Positions 46,633-56,989 of a stretch of DNA of 64,000 nucleotides are shown here, in pieces. The position numbers and the translations under genes are program-made. The notes under the pieces were generated by a model. That model was not told the DNA's origin. It worked only from the letters and a program-made list of their open reading frames with translations, and searched no databases. Each line of letters opens with the position of its first letter. Position 1 is the stretch's first letter. The DNA is from Brachynemurus nebulosus (Eukaryota > Arthropoda > Insecta > Neuroptera > Myrmeleontidae), in the NCBI GenBank assembly GCA_035578155.1, contig JAPWDM010000002.1, positions 36,814,437 through 36,878,436 on the forward strand. The letters are read 5' to 3'.

Positions 46633-47836
46633 CACAAATCCAATTTTACGTAGTGGTCGGTGCAAATTTAAGGGGAAGTACGTAAAATCGGAAGATCAGG
46701 GGCGTCGGTAAACTTTTGTTTCGGGGGTTGGTAAACATTATTTATCTGAACTTATTTAAAACAATATAATCTTACACCTAAAATTCGGTTGTGTAGACAA
46801 AGGAAATCGAATGTTATACTAATGAATATGAGTGACGACTTTTAGAAAACTGTTGAAAAATCAATTTCACTATCGCATTCATCAGCGTAAAAGACGCCAA
46901 ATAGTGGAAGCTGACAAAAATTCTAGAATATTCTACTCATGAACTAGCAAAGATACCAAAAAATAAACTTTACTATTGAATTGGGCACTAAAAATTAGAT
47001 TAAGCAGCGCATTTTGACAAAAATTCTAGAATGTTCTATTCGTCAATTAACAAAGATATCGAAAAATCGATTGCACCATTTAATTGGTCATCGAATAAAA
47101 GACGGAATAGCACATTTTGATAAATGCTCTAGAATATTCTATTTGTCAAATAGCACAAATTGTTTGTCAAAATCGGACATTTGGTTTACATTAGTTTAAT
47201 TTCGGTTGGACAGTTAAGTGATGCAGTAGATTTTCCAATATCTTTTTTAGTTGACAAATAGAATATTCTAGAACATTTCTCAAAATGTGTTAATTGGTCT
47301 CTTTTTTGGTAGCCAATTCAATGGTGACGTCTGTTTTTGAATATCTTTGCTAGTTGACGAATAGAATATTCCAGAACATTTGTCAAAATGTGTAATTTAA
47401 CCTCTTTTTCAATAGACAATTAAATGGTACAATTGATTTTTCAATATCTTTGCTAGTTGACAAATAGAACATTCTAGAATTTTTGTCAAACTGCGCTGTT
47501 TAATCTCATTTTTAATTCACCAATTCAACGGTGAAGTCTGTTTTTTGATATCTCTGCTAGTTGACGATTACAATATTCTAGAATTTTACGTTACTCATTT
47601 TGCATTTGCATTTTGCATATTACGTATACAGAATATGTGCATATATATCTGCAGTGAAATTTTAAAATTTTTAAAGGCTACGAGACCCCCAGACAATATT
47701 ACCTACGGCCCTGACTCTGGCTTGGTACATAAATTTTCACCAACACAGACAAACAACAACATATCTGTGAGAGGAGATCCCCACTAAATCGCTGACGTCA
47801 CTACGTAAAATCGGAGTACGTACCATTGGATGTCCG

Positions 47837-47840
<4 letters not shown>
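46630..47840. mobile_element. Fold-back element with heat-shock-element array
   Basis: Tandem units of 103 bp run toward a centre near 47200 from both sides. Each unit carries a TTC-NN-GAA-NN-TTC site: 46921, 47024 and 47127 on the left, and inverted at 47261, 47364, 47467 and 47571 on the right. Five are perfect, and those at 47127 and 47571 have one changed base. A further decayed unit extends left to about 46805. Flanks are also inverted: TACA.C...ATCCAAT then TTTTACGTAGTG beside each (TA)n. Candidate termini CAGGGGCGTCGGTAA (46697) and, reversed, CAGGGCCGTAGGTAA (47713) match at 13 of 15 but lack a shared duplication. No protein is encoded. Confidence 0.75.
46921..47583. promoter_or_regulatory. 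Array of seven heat-shock-element consensus sites
   Basis: Heat shock factor binds three or more inverted NGAAN pentamers. The seven sites here, spaced 103 bp apart within each arm (103, 103 | 103, 103, 104), read TTCTAGAATATTC, TTCTAGAATGTTC, CTCTAGAATATTC, GAATATTCTAGAA, GAATATTCCAGAA, GAACATTCTAGAA and CAATATTCTAGAA. The consensus match is direct. Binding or heat-inducible transcription is inference, and no gene lies next to the array. Confidence 0.6.

Positions 47841-47920
<80 letters not shown>
47840..47920. repeat. (TA)n microsatellite
   Basis: About 40 TA units forming the right border of the fold-back region. The frames at 47737-48011 on the minus strand are translated TA. Confidence 0.98.
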
Positions 47921-47922
<2 letters not shown>

Positions 47923-47965
47923 CACATGGGGATCATCTGTGTACTCTCACTGTGTTTAAAATAAA

Positions 47966-47996
47966 ATAGCGAGTTTCCATTCTGGAAATTCGCTAA
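47966..47996 (-). repeat. Family B terminal fragment B7
   Basis: TTAGCGAATTTCCAGAATGG (minus strand) is the B left end; nothing more of the family is present. Confidence 0.65.
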
Positions 47997-48104
47997 TAAA
48001 AAACGAATCACACGGAGAGAGTATGTAATGTATTGACTAACAAATAGTTCCCTCTTCCCTAGGGAGAGACAAGCTCGCTTTTAAGCAACAAATAAGTACT
48101 CCTC

Positions 48105-48350
48105 GTATATTAAAGTACTAGCATTTACTTACGGCTTCGCCCGTGTGGTATCTGAAATTCTATCATTAAGTACGTATAAAGAGTATATTTTTCCAGCTTC
48201 AGTATCGTTTCACTGTTGAGAATTGTTAATTTTTCTTGGAAATTTTACCACGAGAAATTAAATGATTCCCCGGACTAAAAAGTAACCTGTCCTTTCCCGT
48301 CCTCTAAGTTATCTCTATGCAAAATTTCAAGTCGATTGGTTAAGGTAGTT
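48105..48350 (+). repeat. Widespread insect-type repeat tail
   Basis: ACTTACGGCTTCGCCCGTGT, then GACTAAAAAGTAACCTGTCC, ATGCAAAATTTCAAGTCGAT and GGTTAAGGTAGTTGC follow the layout of an arthropod interspersed-repeat end (AAAAAGTAGCCTATGT..., CCAAATTTCATCAAAATCGG). A related piece is at 59365-59620. The parent family is not identified. Confidence 0.5.
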
Positions 48351-48817
48351 GCTCTGAGATTCAAAAGTCCGGTACAAAAGTATATCTCAGCGAAAAAATT
48401 TTTTTGTCAAAAATTAAGTTATGTATTAATATTTTTCAGTTATTATATTTGTATACCACTTGTTTTTTTTAAGTTCCGCGCGCTTATATTGCAGCAATAT
48501 AAGAGTATTGTTGACAAAGCGTTGTAAAAACGTTGTAAAATGATGTTTATAAATTATATTTCAAAAACGGCGTGGTCAATAATTTTTATTTGTTATTAAA
48601 TATGGTTTGTAATTTTTATTTTATAACACATTAAATTTTTATAAATTCCTTTGACACGTTTTCATTTTATTCAAAAACATCGTGTGAATATGTCAACTTC
48701 CCATAAGAGCCCGTGTTAAAATTACTAAACTTTAAAACCGTTTTTCTCAAAATTGAGGCGGTCAATTTTTTTTCGGTATAGGCTCGTATTATTGGTATTG
48801 AATTAAATAAATGTCTA

Positions 48818-48952
48818 CAGAGTGTCAGAGAAATAAGTGACCATCTTTTGAGGGGCGATTCATAGCACCCTGTAGACACTAAAACCGCAGGAATTTTTTC
48901 GGAATTAACAGTCGCGTCACCCCTCAAAAGGATAAGAGTTATTTCCTTTACA

Positions 48953-49025
<73 letters not shown>

Positions 49026-49149
49026 GTAAGGAAAATAACTCTTATCCTTTTAAGGGGTGACGCGACGAAAAAATTCCTGCGCTTTTAGTGTCTACAGGGT
49101 GCTATGAGTCACCCCTCAGAAGATGGTCACTTATTTCTCTGACACCCTG
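48818..49149. mobile_element. Double inverted MITE with (TA)n centre, 332 bp
   Basis: TA at 48816-48817 and 49150-49151 flanks ends CAGAGTGTCAGAGAAATAAG and, reversed, CAGGGTGTCAGAGAAATAAG. The two arms (about 137 and 129 bp) are near-identical inverted copies separated only by the TA tract, each arm ending TTTACACC or a variant at the centre. The TA duplication suggests a Tc1/mariner-type MITE. It interrupts repeat copy G1. Confidence 0.88.
48955..49021. repeat. (TA)n microsatellite
   Basis: About 33 units at the exact centre of the double inverted MITE. Confidence 0.98.
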
Positions 49150-49200
49150 TAGAGAAGTTTCGTTAAAATCCTTTGAAAAAACGTTTTTCGGACCAATTAC

Positions 49201-50119
49201 CTTAAGTAAAATTGATATTATAATCGAAAGTATGTAAGTCTCAACTGTAATATTACATGCATATTTTTAAATGTTCGGTTTATCATTAGTCACAATTGTC
49301 ATATAATTTTTTTTTATCGTATATGAATTATATGACATAACACATAACTGTTAAAAAATATTTCAAATACGTTTATTTTCTCTATTAAAATGCCCATATA
49401 CATAATATCTACCTATATACAATTAAAAGTGATTAGCAAACGGAAGTTGTAAAATTTAAAAAAAATACTAAGGAAAAAATATCGATATGATTTTTTTATC
49501 ACCATAATTAATGTAATTATAATATTGGACATTCATTACTATAATAAATACGTATAATATGTGTACATAATGAAAGAATGACACAATCGAATTTAAAGAC
49601 AGATACATACTGTACGCGATTTTTTATCGCGTGACCAACATTGAACGATTTCATAAAATTACATCATTTTTATAAAAGGTAATAAATAGGTATTTGTGAC
49701 TTTTGGTTAAAAATGTTAAAATAAAATAAATGTTTTATAATTCATTTAAATGATTTTTTCCAATTTACATGTTTTAGTGTATTTTAAATAAAATGTCACA
49801 CATTAAGAATATCATAAATGTTTAAAAAGTGTTACATATTTCGCAATTTTCCATCTGGTGACCGTAATAGAAATAAATTTCAAGTCACATTAGATAATTG
49901 TACTATAACTTAATTATATGTAATTTCAATTCATTTCCAATAACAAAATTTTGATTTTCGTAATCCTTTCACATTTTATATTGATTTAAACCCAAAAAAT
50001 TTAGTGTACGGCAGTTGTTAATGAAGCTACAAACAATTCAATTTACTAGCTTTATTACTTTTTAGGTTTCCGAAGGAAAAGTCTGGGAATCTAATTTCAT
50101 CCATTTTTTATCGTTTGTC
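49201..50119. other. AT-rich spacer
   Basis: No gene or bounded repeat recognised. Confidence 0.5.
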
Positions 50120-50178
50120 TGTCTGTTCACTTTTTCAAAATTTCTACATCTTTGGGAATATCAACATGAAATTTTGCC
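50120..50178 (+). repeat. Short repeat family I, copy 2
   Basis: CACTTTTTCAAAATTTCTAC then ATCTTTGGGAATATCAACAT then GAAATTTTGC is the reverse of 41065-41135. Confidence 0.7.
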
Positions 50179-50419
50179 CCCCCCCCCTCTCAAATGTTAA
50201 AAAATTTTGAAAAAACAAGAATTCTAACACTTACTAAGAACACTTAATTAAAATTATTTCATCTATGTTGTGTTGGTAATTTTCGGAGATAGACATTAGC
50301 ACTCAAATTTTCGAAAATTCAAAAAGAGATTTGAAGTCGAGAAAATGGCTTCCAGAAAATAAAATTTTACATCGTGGTAAGTTTCACTGTTAACGCTACA
50401 GTCTACAAGTAAATTTTCG

Positions 50420-50475
50420 CAACGCAACGCTATACCACGTCAACAATTTCGTATAAAACCTACACTTATATAGCT
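50420..50475 (+). promoter_or_regulatory. Possible core promoter block (TATA), second copy
   Basis: CGCTATACCACGTCAACAA (50428-50446) followed by GTATAAAACC (50451-50460). See the matching block at 15955. It lies about 90 bp upstream of the large hairpin at 50543-50914, so it could drive a hairpin transcript; this is inference. Confidence 0.3.
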
Positions 50476-50542
50476 CGTTTTCTGTTTGGTTACCATGAGT
50501 GATAGACCAACGCGATGTGATCTATTATATGCACATTACATA

Positions 50543-50914
50543 TATAGAGCCCATTCGTATCGGTGTAAGCCAAAGCCGCTTTCTCTCATTTTGAATCAGT
50601 TTGCACTTGTTTTGAAACACATTTGGCTTGCTTTTGACATTTTTGTATATTCCTGTCTCACTTTCCATGTTCTAGAGAGAAGGGTCAAGAGTATTAGCGT
50701 TCGGTATACATCGTATACTGTATACGGTATACATCGTATACTGTATATGCTGTATACCGAACGCTAATACTTGACCTTTCTCTCTAGAACATGGAAAGTG
50801 AGACAGGAATATACAAAAATATAAAAAGCAAGCCAAACGTGATTCAAAACAAGTGCAAATTGATTCAAAATGAGCGCAAGCGGCTTTGGCTTACACCGAT
50901 ACGAACCGGCCCAT
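50543..50914. repeat. Long hairpin, ~165-bp arms
   Basis: The left arm starts CCATTCGTATCGGTGTAAGC and runs to GTATTAGCGTTCGGTATACA (ending near 50711); the right arm begins near 50752 and mirrors it to GGCTTACACCGATACGAACC. Few mismatches are visible across CTGTCTCACTTTCCATGTTC then TAGAGAGAA. The ~40-bp centre is a tandem of GGTATACATCGTATACTGTA. It may be a palindromic MITE (the outer sequence resembles GGGCCGGTTCG on one side) or a hairpin-RNA source. Frame 50486-50767 crosses it and is not a gene. Confidence 0.88.
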
Positions 50915-50941
50915 ATTGTGCAGTAAATCTGTTCTAACTAC

Positions 50942-51405
50942 TAGTGATGTCGGACCGAGAAGCAGTTAGTTGATTAATCGACTAAAATTGTTTTTCAGAT
51001 AAAATTAGTCATTAGTCGAAAATATCGAGCACAGAGTAGTCGACTAATCGACTAAATTTTTAGTCGAATTCATGAATAAGGTAACCTATGTAACTCTTTC
51101 AAAAATTAGATTTTCTTTTGAATTTAATTATGGACTTTTAATTTTTTTCTTTTAAGAGAAAGAAAGATATGAAATATCGCAATATATTAATCACATAAAA
51201 GTGACAAATCATACAAATAGATAATTTTTTAGTTTTCATTTTTTGAAGTCCAATAAATAATACAGAAAAATTATTAAATTAGTCGTTTTTAGTCATTTAA
51301 AAAAAAATTAATCATTTTAATCATTTAATCAAAGGTAAAATAGTCGACTAAAATATGACTAAATGTAAACAAAATTAGTCGACTAAATCGACTAATCGAT
51401 TAATT
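50942..51405. mobile_element. hAT MITE family C, copy C2
   Basis: The left end TAGTGATGTCGG is intact. Subterminal blocks TTAATCGACTAAAATTGTTT, TAGTCGACTAATCGACTAAA and TTTTAGTCGAATTCATGAAT match C1 closely. The right end stops after ATCGATTAATTATTCGACTA without the terminal CCGACATCACTA, so it is truncated or diverged there. Confidence 0.85.
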
Positions 51406-51559
51406 ATTCGACTATTTTATGTATTACGTTGTGTGTCATCACATGTGTGATGACTGATCGCAATTGACCTTTACTATTCTGACCATGACACAGATGCAGT
51501 GTCATCGAACTGTAAAGTGTTAAGAAGCTTTTTCCGAAAAAATGCAAGTTCAAATCATT
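51406..51559. other. Spacer between C2 and G2
   Basis: A small inverted repeat, TGTGTGTCATCACATGTGTGATGAC, lies near 51430. Nothing else is seen. Confidence 0.4.
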
Positions 51560-52335
51560 AAGGTTGCGTCGATAAAACGATTTTTTCAAAGGATTTTAAC
51601 GAAACTTCGCCATATATTTGAAGACATGAATGGATAAAAGTGTTATGTAACATTTTTATAATTTTACAGTAGAAACGTTTAAAAGTTTTTATTTACACAT
51701 ACTTCTCATACAATAGCATGTGTTTATTACTGAATTTCTACAAAACAGGCGTAATGAAACAAAATTGTAATATAATTATGATACTTCAGCATAAGATATT
51801 CGAAAATTTTGCAAAAAATGACTTTTTGAAAAAAATGTTACATAACACCTTCATCCACTCACGTCTTCATTTATTTAACTCAATACCAATAATACGAGCC
51901 TATTCCGATTAAAATTGACTACCCTAATTTTGAGAAAAACGAGTTTAAAGTTTTGTAATTTTAATACGGACTCTTATGGGAAATCTTTTTTTTTTAATAA
52001 AATGAAAACGTGTTAACGGAATTTGATAAAAATTTAATATGTTATAAAATACAAATTTAAAAATCATATTTAATAAGAAATAAAAATTATTCACTACGCC
52101 GTTCTTGAAATATAATTTATAAACATCATTTTACAACGCTTTTTCAACAATGATTTTATATTGTTACAACATAAGTGCGCGGAAATTCAAAAAAACGAGT
52201 GGTATACAAATATAATAACTGAAGAATATTAATACATTATTTAATTTTTGATAAAGAAAATTTTTTCGCTGAAATATACTTTTGTACCTGACTATCTCGG
52301 AGCAACTACGTTAGGTGAAATTGTTAAAAATGAAC
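51560..52335 (-). repeat. Repeat family G, copy G2
   Basis: This is the minus-strand counterpart of 48351-48815 plus 49152-49200, without the MITE. It therefore shows the sequence around the empty site: AAACTTCGCCATATATTTGA here versus the MITE junction at 48816 in G1. Region 51600-51860 lies between blocks that are adjacent in G1, so G1 has also lost sequence or G2 gained it. Confidence 0.82.
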
Positions 52336-53130
52336 AATATTTTCGTTTTTCGTGAATAATTCCAGAAATAATTTCACATGCTCTGTTGTACGGAATATTG
52401 TTAGAAACACCTTTCACAACAAAGTTGAGGTTCCTTCAACCCTTTTTTCATTTTTAAATCTCATTTGCAAAATATCAAAATTCAAACATGTGCAAGTAAT
52501 ATTCTCAAATATATGCATCTATTTTTATGAAAAAACCGTGTAAGAATGTACTTAAATGTCTGATATTTTATCCCGACATCTGCGAAAAACTTTAGCCGCT
52601 GAGGAACCCTAACTTGATGCGTCTCGAACATTCACTTGGCGAATTTTTTCTTTCACTACTTTTATATTCTATATTTCATATTTCTGTTATCCAACCGAAT
52701 AACTCACGTATACTGTGGAATAATTTTTAACAGTAATTACTAATTACTTACCGCTAATTATTAACTTTGCAATTATAATGAAGTAGTTATAATACTTTAG
52801 TCTATAATTTAAAATGGTGCACCTACTTACACATTGTCCACCTCCTAAATACCTACCTGTGGATACTTATTGTTCGTCATTTCTTATTTTCAGAATAGTG
52901 TAATATAATAATAAAAATTCCTTTACGGTTTAAGAATTACAGAAATTATAGAACAACAGAAAACAGCTAAAATATACCTAAGTATAATGTTATAACTGAT
53001 ACAAATCAATGAACCTTTCATATTTCAAATTATAACATGTACTCTAATAAATACGCCTATGTAAAATATGTAGTACTTACTTTTTAATATACTAAAATGT
53101 ACAGAAGTGTGTAAAATTATTAGCAATCTT
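52336..53130. other. AT-rich spacer
   Basis: No gene recognised; the frame at 52352-52543 has no domain. Confidence 0.5.
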
Positions 53131-53136
53131 AACCAA

Positions 53137-53320
53137 TAATAAACAAATATTTTACTTTGCAAAATACCACTTTTATTTTGAAACTGTGACAATATTGTTT
53201 CGAACCGTTAGTTCATTTTCAAACAGTTCTGTTTGAAAATGAACTGAAACATGCAAAGTAAAATATTTGTTTATTATTTACAAATATGGAATACCATAAA
53301 GTAACGCTAAAATCTATTAA
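53137..53320. repeat. Hairpin D3
   Basis: The arms are TAATAAACAAATATTTTACT then TTGCA (53137-53161) and its exact reverse (53252-53276), with an inner pair AGTTCATTTTCAAACAG / TTTGAAAATGAACT around the centre. GGAATACCATAAAGTAACGC (53288-53307) follows, the reverse of the block beside D1 and D2. Confidence 0.88.
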
Positions 53321-53544
53321 TATTAATCCTAACTAAATTAATTTTCAATTTTTTTTTTTTTGCTTATATATTTAACAAAGTAATATTAATAAATCAAATT
53401 CAATTTAGTCTTCGGTCGAGTAATATTAACGATGTTGAGAGCCGGTACAGTCTAAATTTATGTACAGTCAGTAAAAAATCTGTGATTTTTGAAATTTTTT
53501 TTGTACTGAACTACAGTTTTTTAAGTTATATTCATTTATTCGAA

Positions 53545-53765
53545 GAATTCATCTTTTAATCATTTTGAAATTTTGTATACATGCTTAAACAGATTTACCT
53601 GTTTACTATGCAAAATTTTATATCTTTAACGTCATTTTTTATTGAAATATAGCAAAAATACTCTGTTTCCCATAATAGTACATGTATTTTGCCATATAAA
53701 GCATTTTTCTCCATAACGGGTTTTTCTTAATCCACATGAAACTTCAAGGGAATTTTTTTATTTTA
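53545..53765 (-). repeat. Repeat family H, copy H2
   Basis: This is the minus-strand counterpart of 17745-17965, with shared ordered blocks including TTTTGCATAGTAAACAGGTA, TTTCAATAAAAAATGA and ATTATGGGAAACAGAGT. Confidence 0.8.
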
Positions 53766-54480
53766 ACACTATGAGGCCCGAGTACTTTCACAGTAAACTT
53801 CCCCGGAAGCAGACAATATTTTTTAATATGGTGAAAAAAATTTTAATTTTGTCAAATATTCACTTAAATTATAGAAATATGTATATTATTTTCCACAAAC
53901 TAGTTTTCGATTGATTAAATCATCTTCAGGTGAAAACTGAACTGAACTGAATTCAGTTTGGATAAAAGAATATATATTATAAATATATTATAAATTATAA
54001 AAACTATCTATTATAAATTATAAAAACTATAAATGAACTGGTTAAGAAATGGGGAAAAACCCGGAAGAAAGGTAAACAAATACACGTGTACCGGAAACGA
54101 GTGACAAATTACGAATTTGATGTTGAACGAGTTTTAGGAAGATAGCAAATAGTGAACGGGGAGATTAAATAATGGGTATTACGAAAAATTTTTAAATTTT
54201 ACTTGAATAATTAATTATTAATGTAAGGTTGAATAAATTCATTTTTGGGATGTTTTTATTAAGAAATATTTTAACTGGAAAATAAATATTGGAATAGAAT
54301 TAACTAAATATGTTAAGAAAGGAAGATTTATTTAGGTCAATTTAGTAATATAAAACTGTTATGTTTGGATCATTATTTAATTTAATTTTTAAAGAAACTT
54401 TATATGAACAAATACATAAAATGATTCAACATGTACATATTTGACATTCAAACACATTCAAATCAATTAGAAAATTACAG
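53766..54480 (+). repeat. Repeat family L, copy L1
   Basis: It starts AACACTATGAGGCCCGAGTA then CTTTCACAGTAAACTTCCCC then GGAAG and ends AAACTTTATATGAACAAATA then CATAAAATGATTCAACATGT...GACATTCAA. Both end blocks recur at 59152-59370 with the middle removed. A local tandem, ATAAATTATAAAAACTAT, occurs twice near 53990-54030. Confidence 0.75.
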
Positions 54481-54508
54481 AAAGTTTAGATAAGAAACTG
54501 GTAGATAT

Positions 54509-54568
54509 AAATAAAAAAAAAAAAACAACAAACAAATAAATAAAAAAAAAACAACAAACAAATAAATA
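54509..54568 (+). repeat. Two-unit tandem of an A-rich 32-mer
   Basis: AAAAACAACAAACAAATAAA is repeated twice with A-run spacers. Low complexity. Confidence 0.85.
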
Positions 54569-55237
54569 CATTAGTTTTTATATTGTTTATTTTAAAATTT
54601 TTTATAGAAACCAAGAGAGTAGTGTGTGTTGGTGTTTGTGTGAATTGAGCATACATATACACATCGATGTGGTAACATCGTACACATACATAATGCGCAA
54701 TCAGTTAATCATTGATCGCGCTCGGCCTCTGCGGTTTTTTTGATTATTTTCGGATGCCGAAGCCGTGGGACTGAAAGTGTTAAAATCGATTCGATTTTAT
54801 TGATTTCAATCGTTTTTCATCATTTTGATCCTAGAGACTCAGTTTTCTTAAATTGTTGAACGACTAACAATAAAAAGTGGCATATCATTTCGTCATAATT
54901 CTTCATGACTATCATCGTGTTTACATAATTTTGTATACTACTGTACGGTGGTTTTTACTATCACAGTGGCTTGGTTTTGTTTCATTATTGTGTCAATTCG
55001 AAAGGAACAAGTAAAATAATAAAATCGGTTATAATGAAAAAAACATACCTTTACAGTATCAATTTTATTTCTTATATAATATTTATATTGTATTATGTAT
55101 TTCAATTAAAAGTTTTTACAAAAAATTACGTACATGAACCCTATATGTAGTTCATAAGTACAGTTAAAACTCTCTTTAATGAAACTGTAAGGAGCATGAT
55201 TTAGTATTACAAAAGGTAAAAACAAGTTGTCGGTTTA
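54569..55237. other. Non-coding, somewhat less AT-rich
   Basis: Contains GT/CA-rich text (GTGTGTGTTGGTGTTTGTGT at 54622) and several ATCGAT motifs near 54663 and 54785, but no gene or bounded element. Confidence 0.4.
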
Positions 55238-55245
55238 ATGTAGGG

Positions 55246-55474
55246 CAGGGACGTATTTATCCTAACATGACTGCCGCCCCTGCTTTTTCGTCAAACAAAA
55301 TTTTTAAAAAAATTCTTATCTTCCTCACTTTTTTCCCTTTTTCTATTAAAAAATAAGTGACGAGCAAAAAAAAAAAAATTGAATACTGAATGTGAATACT
55401 GAAAATTATATTTTTCTCCTAAAATTTTCCGCTCTAGGCGCGCGCCTAGTCGCCTTATGGCAAATACGCTTCTG
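55246..55474. mobile_element. hAT MITE family K, 229 bp
   Basis: The duplication is ATGTAGGG (55238-55245) / ATGCAGGG (55475-55482), 7 of 8. Ends are CAGGGACGTATTTATCC and, reversed, CAGAAGCGTATTTGCC. The interior carries AAATAAGTGACGAGCAAAAA, the family K signature, here inverted relative to the other copies. A near-palindrome, CTAGGCGCGCGCCTAG, lies at 55434-55449. The minus frame 55291-55488 is the element. Confidence 0.93.
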
Positions 55475-55482
55475 ATGCAGGG

Positions 55483-56248
55483 CAACATTTTCTATTTCTG
55501 TTCTAAATATTCGCAAAATGTGTCGACATTTTCAGTTTAGAGTATCTAAACTTTCAAGAATAGTGGGAATATAGTATATTAGTGACATTGTAGTTAAATT
55601 CATTAAAATTTTTGGCTTAGAAATGGATTTGTGCAATTTGAAAATGTTTCCGCGATTATTGGCAATATGATTGTGCTAGACAACGATCTTTTGTCATTTG
55701 ATTTTTGAATTTCCCGCCTCCCTTCATTTAATGTAACGTTGCTAGGTGTTGTCAGATTTTAGATAATTTATTTACTCCAAGACTTTTTCCATAAAAGTAC
55801 CTATGCGTAATTTGGTCAAAAACTTTGGTTTGTTGTAAACAACATTCAAGACACAGAACATTAGAAGCAAACTAAATATAAAATTGTGTGGATCGCCTGG
55901 CGCCTTTTGGTGGGATGTTAATACCACTTTACATTCAGTCGTTCACAAGTAATGAACGGGTACACATGTATTGTTGGTGATTGTTGTGTGATTGTGGTCA
56001 CCACCGTACACAGCAGTGTACACATACGTACGTAGTGTTATATGTATATACGCGAGACATAAGCGATGACACATTAACATATACATATGACACAATATAT
56101 GATCAGTGTATATACATAACATGTGAGTGGGGATTTTTTGTGTACGCTGGTATCGCTAGTATAGAGATAGGAAGTTGATTTCTGTATTCTGTGATTCAAG
56201 AGAATGAAAATAATATAATTGTATTTTTTACTCTTTTTAAACAATAAA
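55483..56248. other. CA/GT-rich non-coding DNA, duplicated block
   Basis: ACACAGAACATTAGAAGCAA (55852) is echoed by CCATAGAACACTAGAAGCCA (56421), followed in both by a CGC.TGG.G.C.TTTG block and a CAGTCG block, suggesting a ~570-bp diverged tandem duplication. Frames at 55981-56313 show no domain. Confidence 0.45.
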
Positions 56249-56989
56249 TCAATGATCACAGAGTAATGCAGAGGTACAGCAACTATCTCTATCATGAAAT
56301 CTGCAGTGTGCATTTTTGTGTACCTTAGGTTACTTAGTTGTCACTATCTCAGTGACAGTCGATGAGTGTAGGTCAATCATAAGACAATTGATTTGATTGT
56401 TATGTTGGTTGTGTTGACACCATAGAACACTAGAAGCCAACTAACATCAAAAAAGTGTAATTCGCTTGGAGTCATTTGTAGGCCTGTCACAGCTAAGTCA
56501 TGTAGTCAGTCGCTGTCCGTCACCGAACACACAGTCCATTATATTACATTGTTAGACATTGTTAGTTGAGCAGCACACATTTCTCTCTCTGGTAATACGT
56601 GTGGTGTAGTAGTATGAGTAAATACGCACACAGACGCAACCATTAAACCAATACCACTGCAAACAGTGTGTATCTACACCAATAGAGTGGGGAGATTTAC
56701 GTCACAAACTCGTTACAAGTGGAACAGAGACATAGACAATCTAGTTTGACCCCTTGGTTGACACTGTTACAATCCCCACACGGAGCCACATACATGCGTG
56801 TGGTATCATAGATATATATGCGAAGCACGGGTACCACTACCTCCGTTCACTCACACAAACACAGTTTACCGCACAAATACAAAGTAAACCCAGTGCACAT
56901 ATACAACATATTTTCTATCTCTTACTGGTTACACTGGTTCCAGTAGTATAAAGATAGATATGTTGTCTCTATTACTCTGTGATCAATGA
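56249..56989. repeat. 741-bp segment bounded by inverted repeats
   Basis: TCAATGATCACAGAGTAAT (56249-56267) is inverted exactly at 56971-56989, with weaker inverted similarity continuing inward (CTATCTCTAT versus ATCTATCTTTAT). No target duplication can be separated from the palindromic flanks. The interior is CA/GT-rich; the frame at 56754-56951 matches nothing I know. Confidence 0.6.

Larger units (their letters stand above)
48351..49200 (+). repeat. Repeat family G, copy G1, split by a MITE
   Basis: It aligns with the minus strand of 51560-52335. Shared blocks are ACAAAAGTATATCTCAGCGA then AAAAAATTTTTT, TCAAAAATTAA, CCAC.TGTTTTTTT, ATGATGTTTATAAATTATAT, ACGTTTTCATTTTATT, TCCCATAAGAGCC, TCGTATTATTGGTATTGA and, after the MITE 48818-49149, AAGTTTCGTTAAAATCCTTT. 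No termini are defined. Confidence 0.82.

Noticed and set aside
46697..47713. Calling the heat-shock fold-back a hAT on the basis of CAGGG ends
   Set aside because: The ends match at 13 of 15, but flanks CGGAAGAT and ACTCTGGC share no 8-bp duplication; left as a candidate only.
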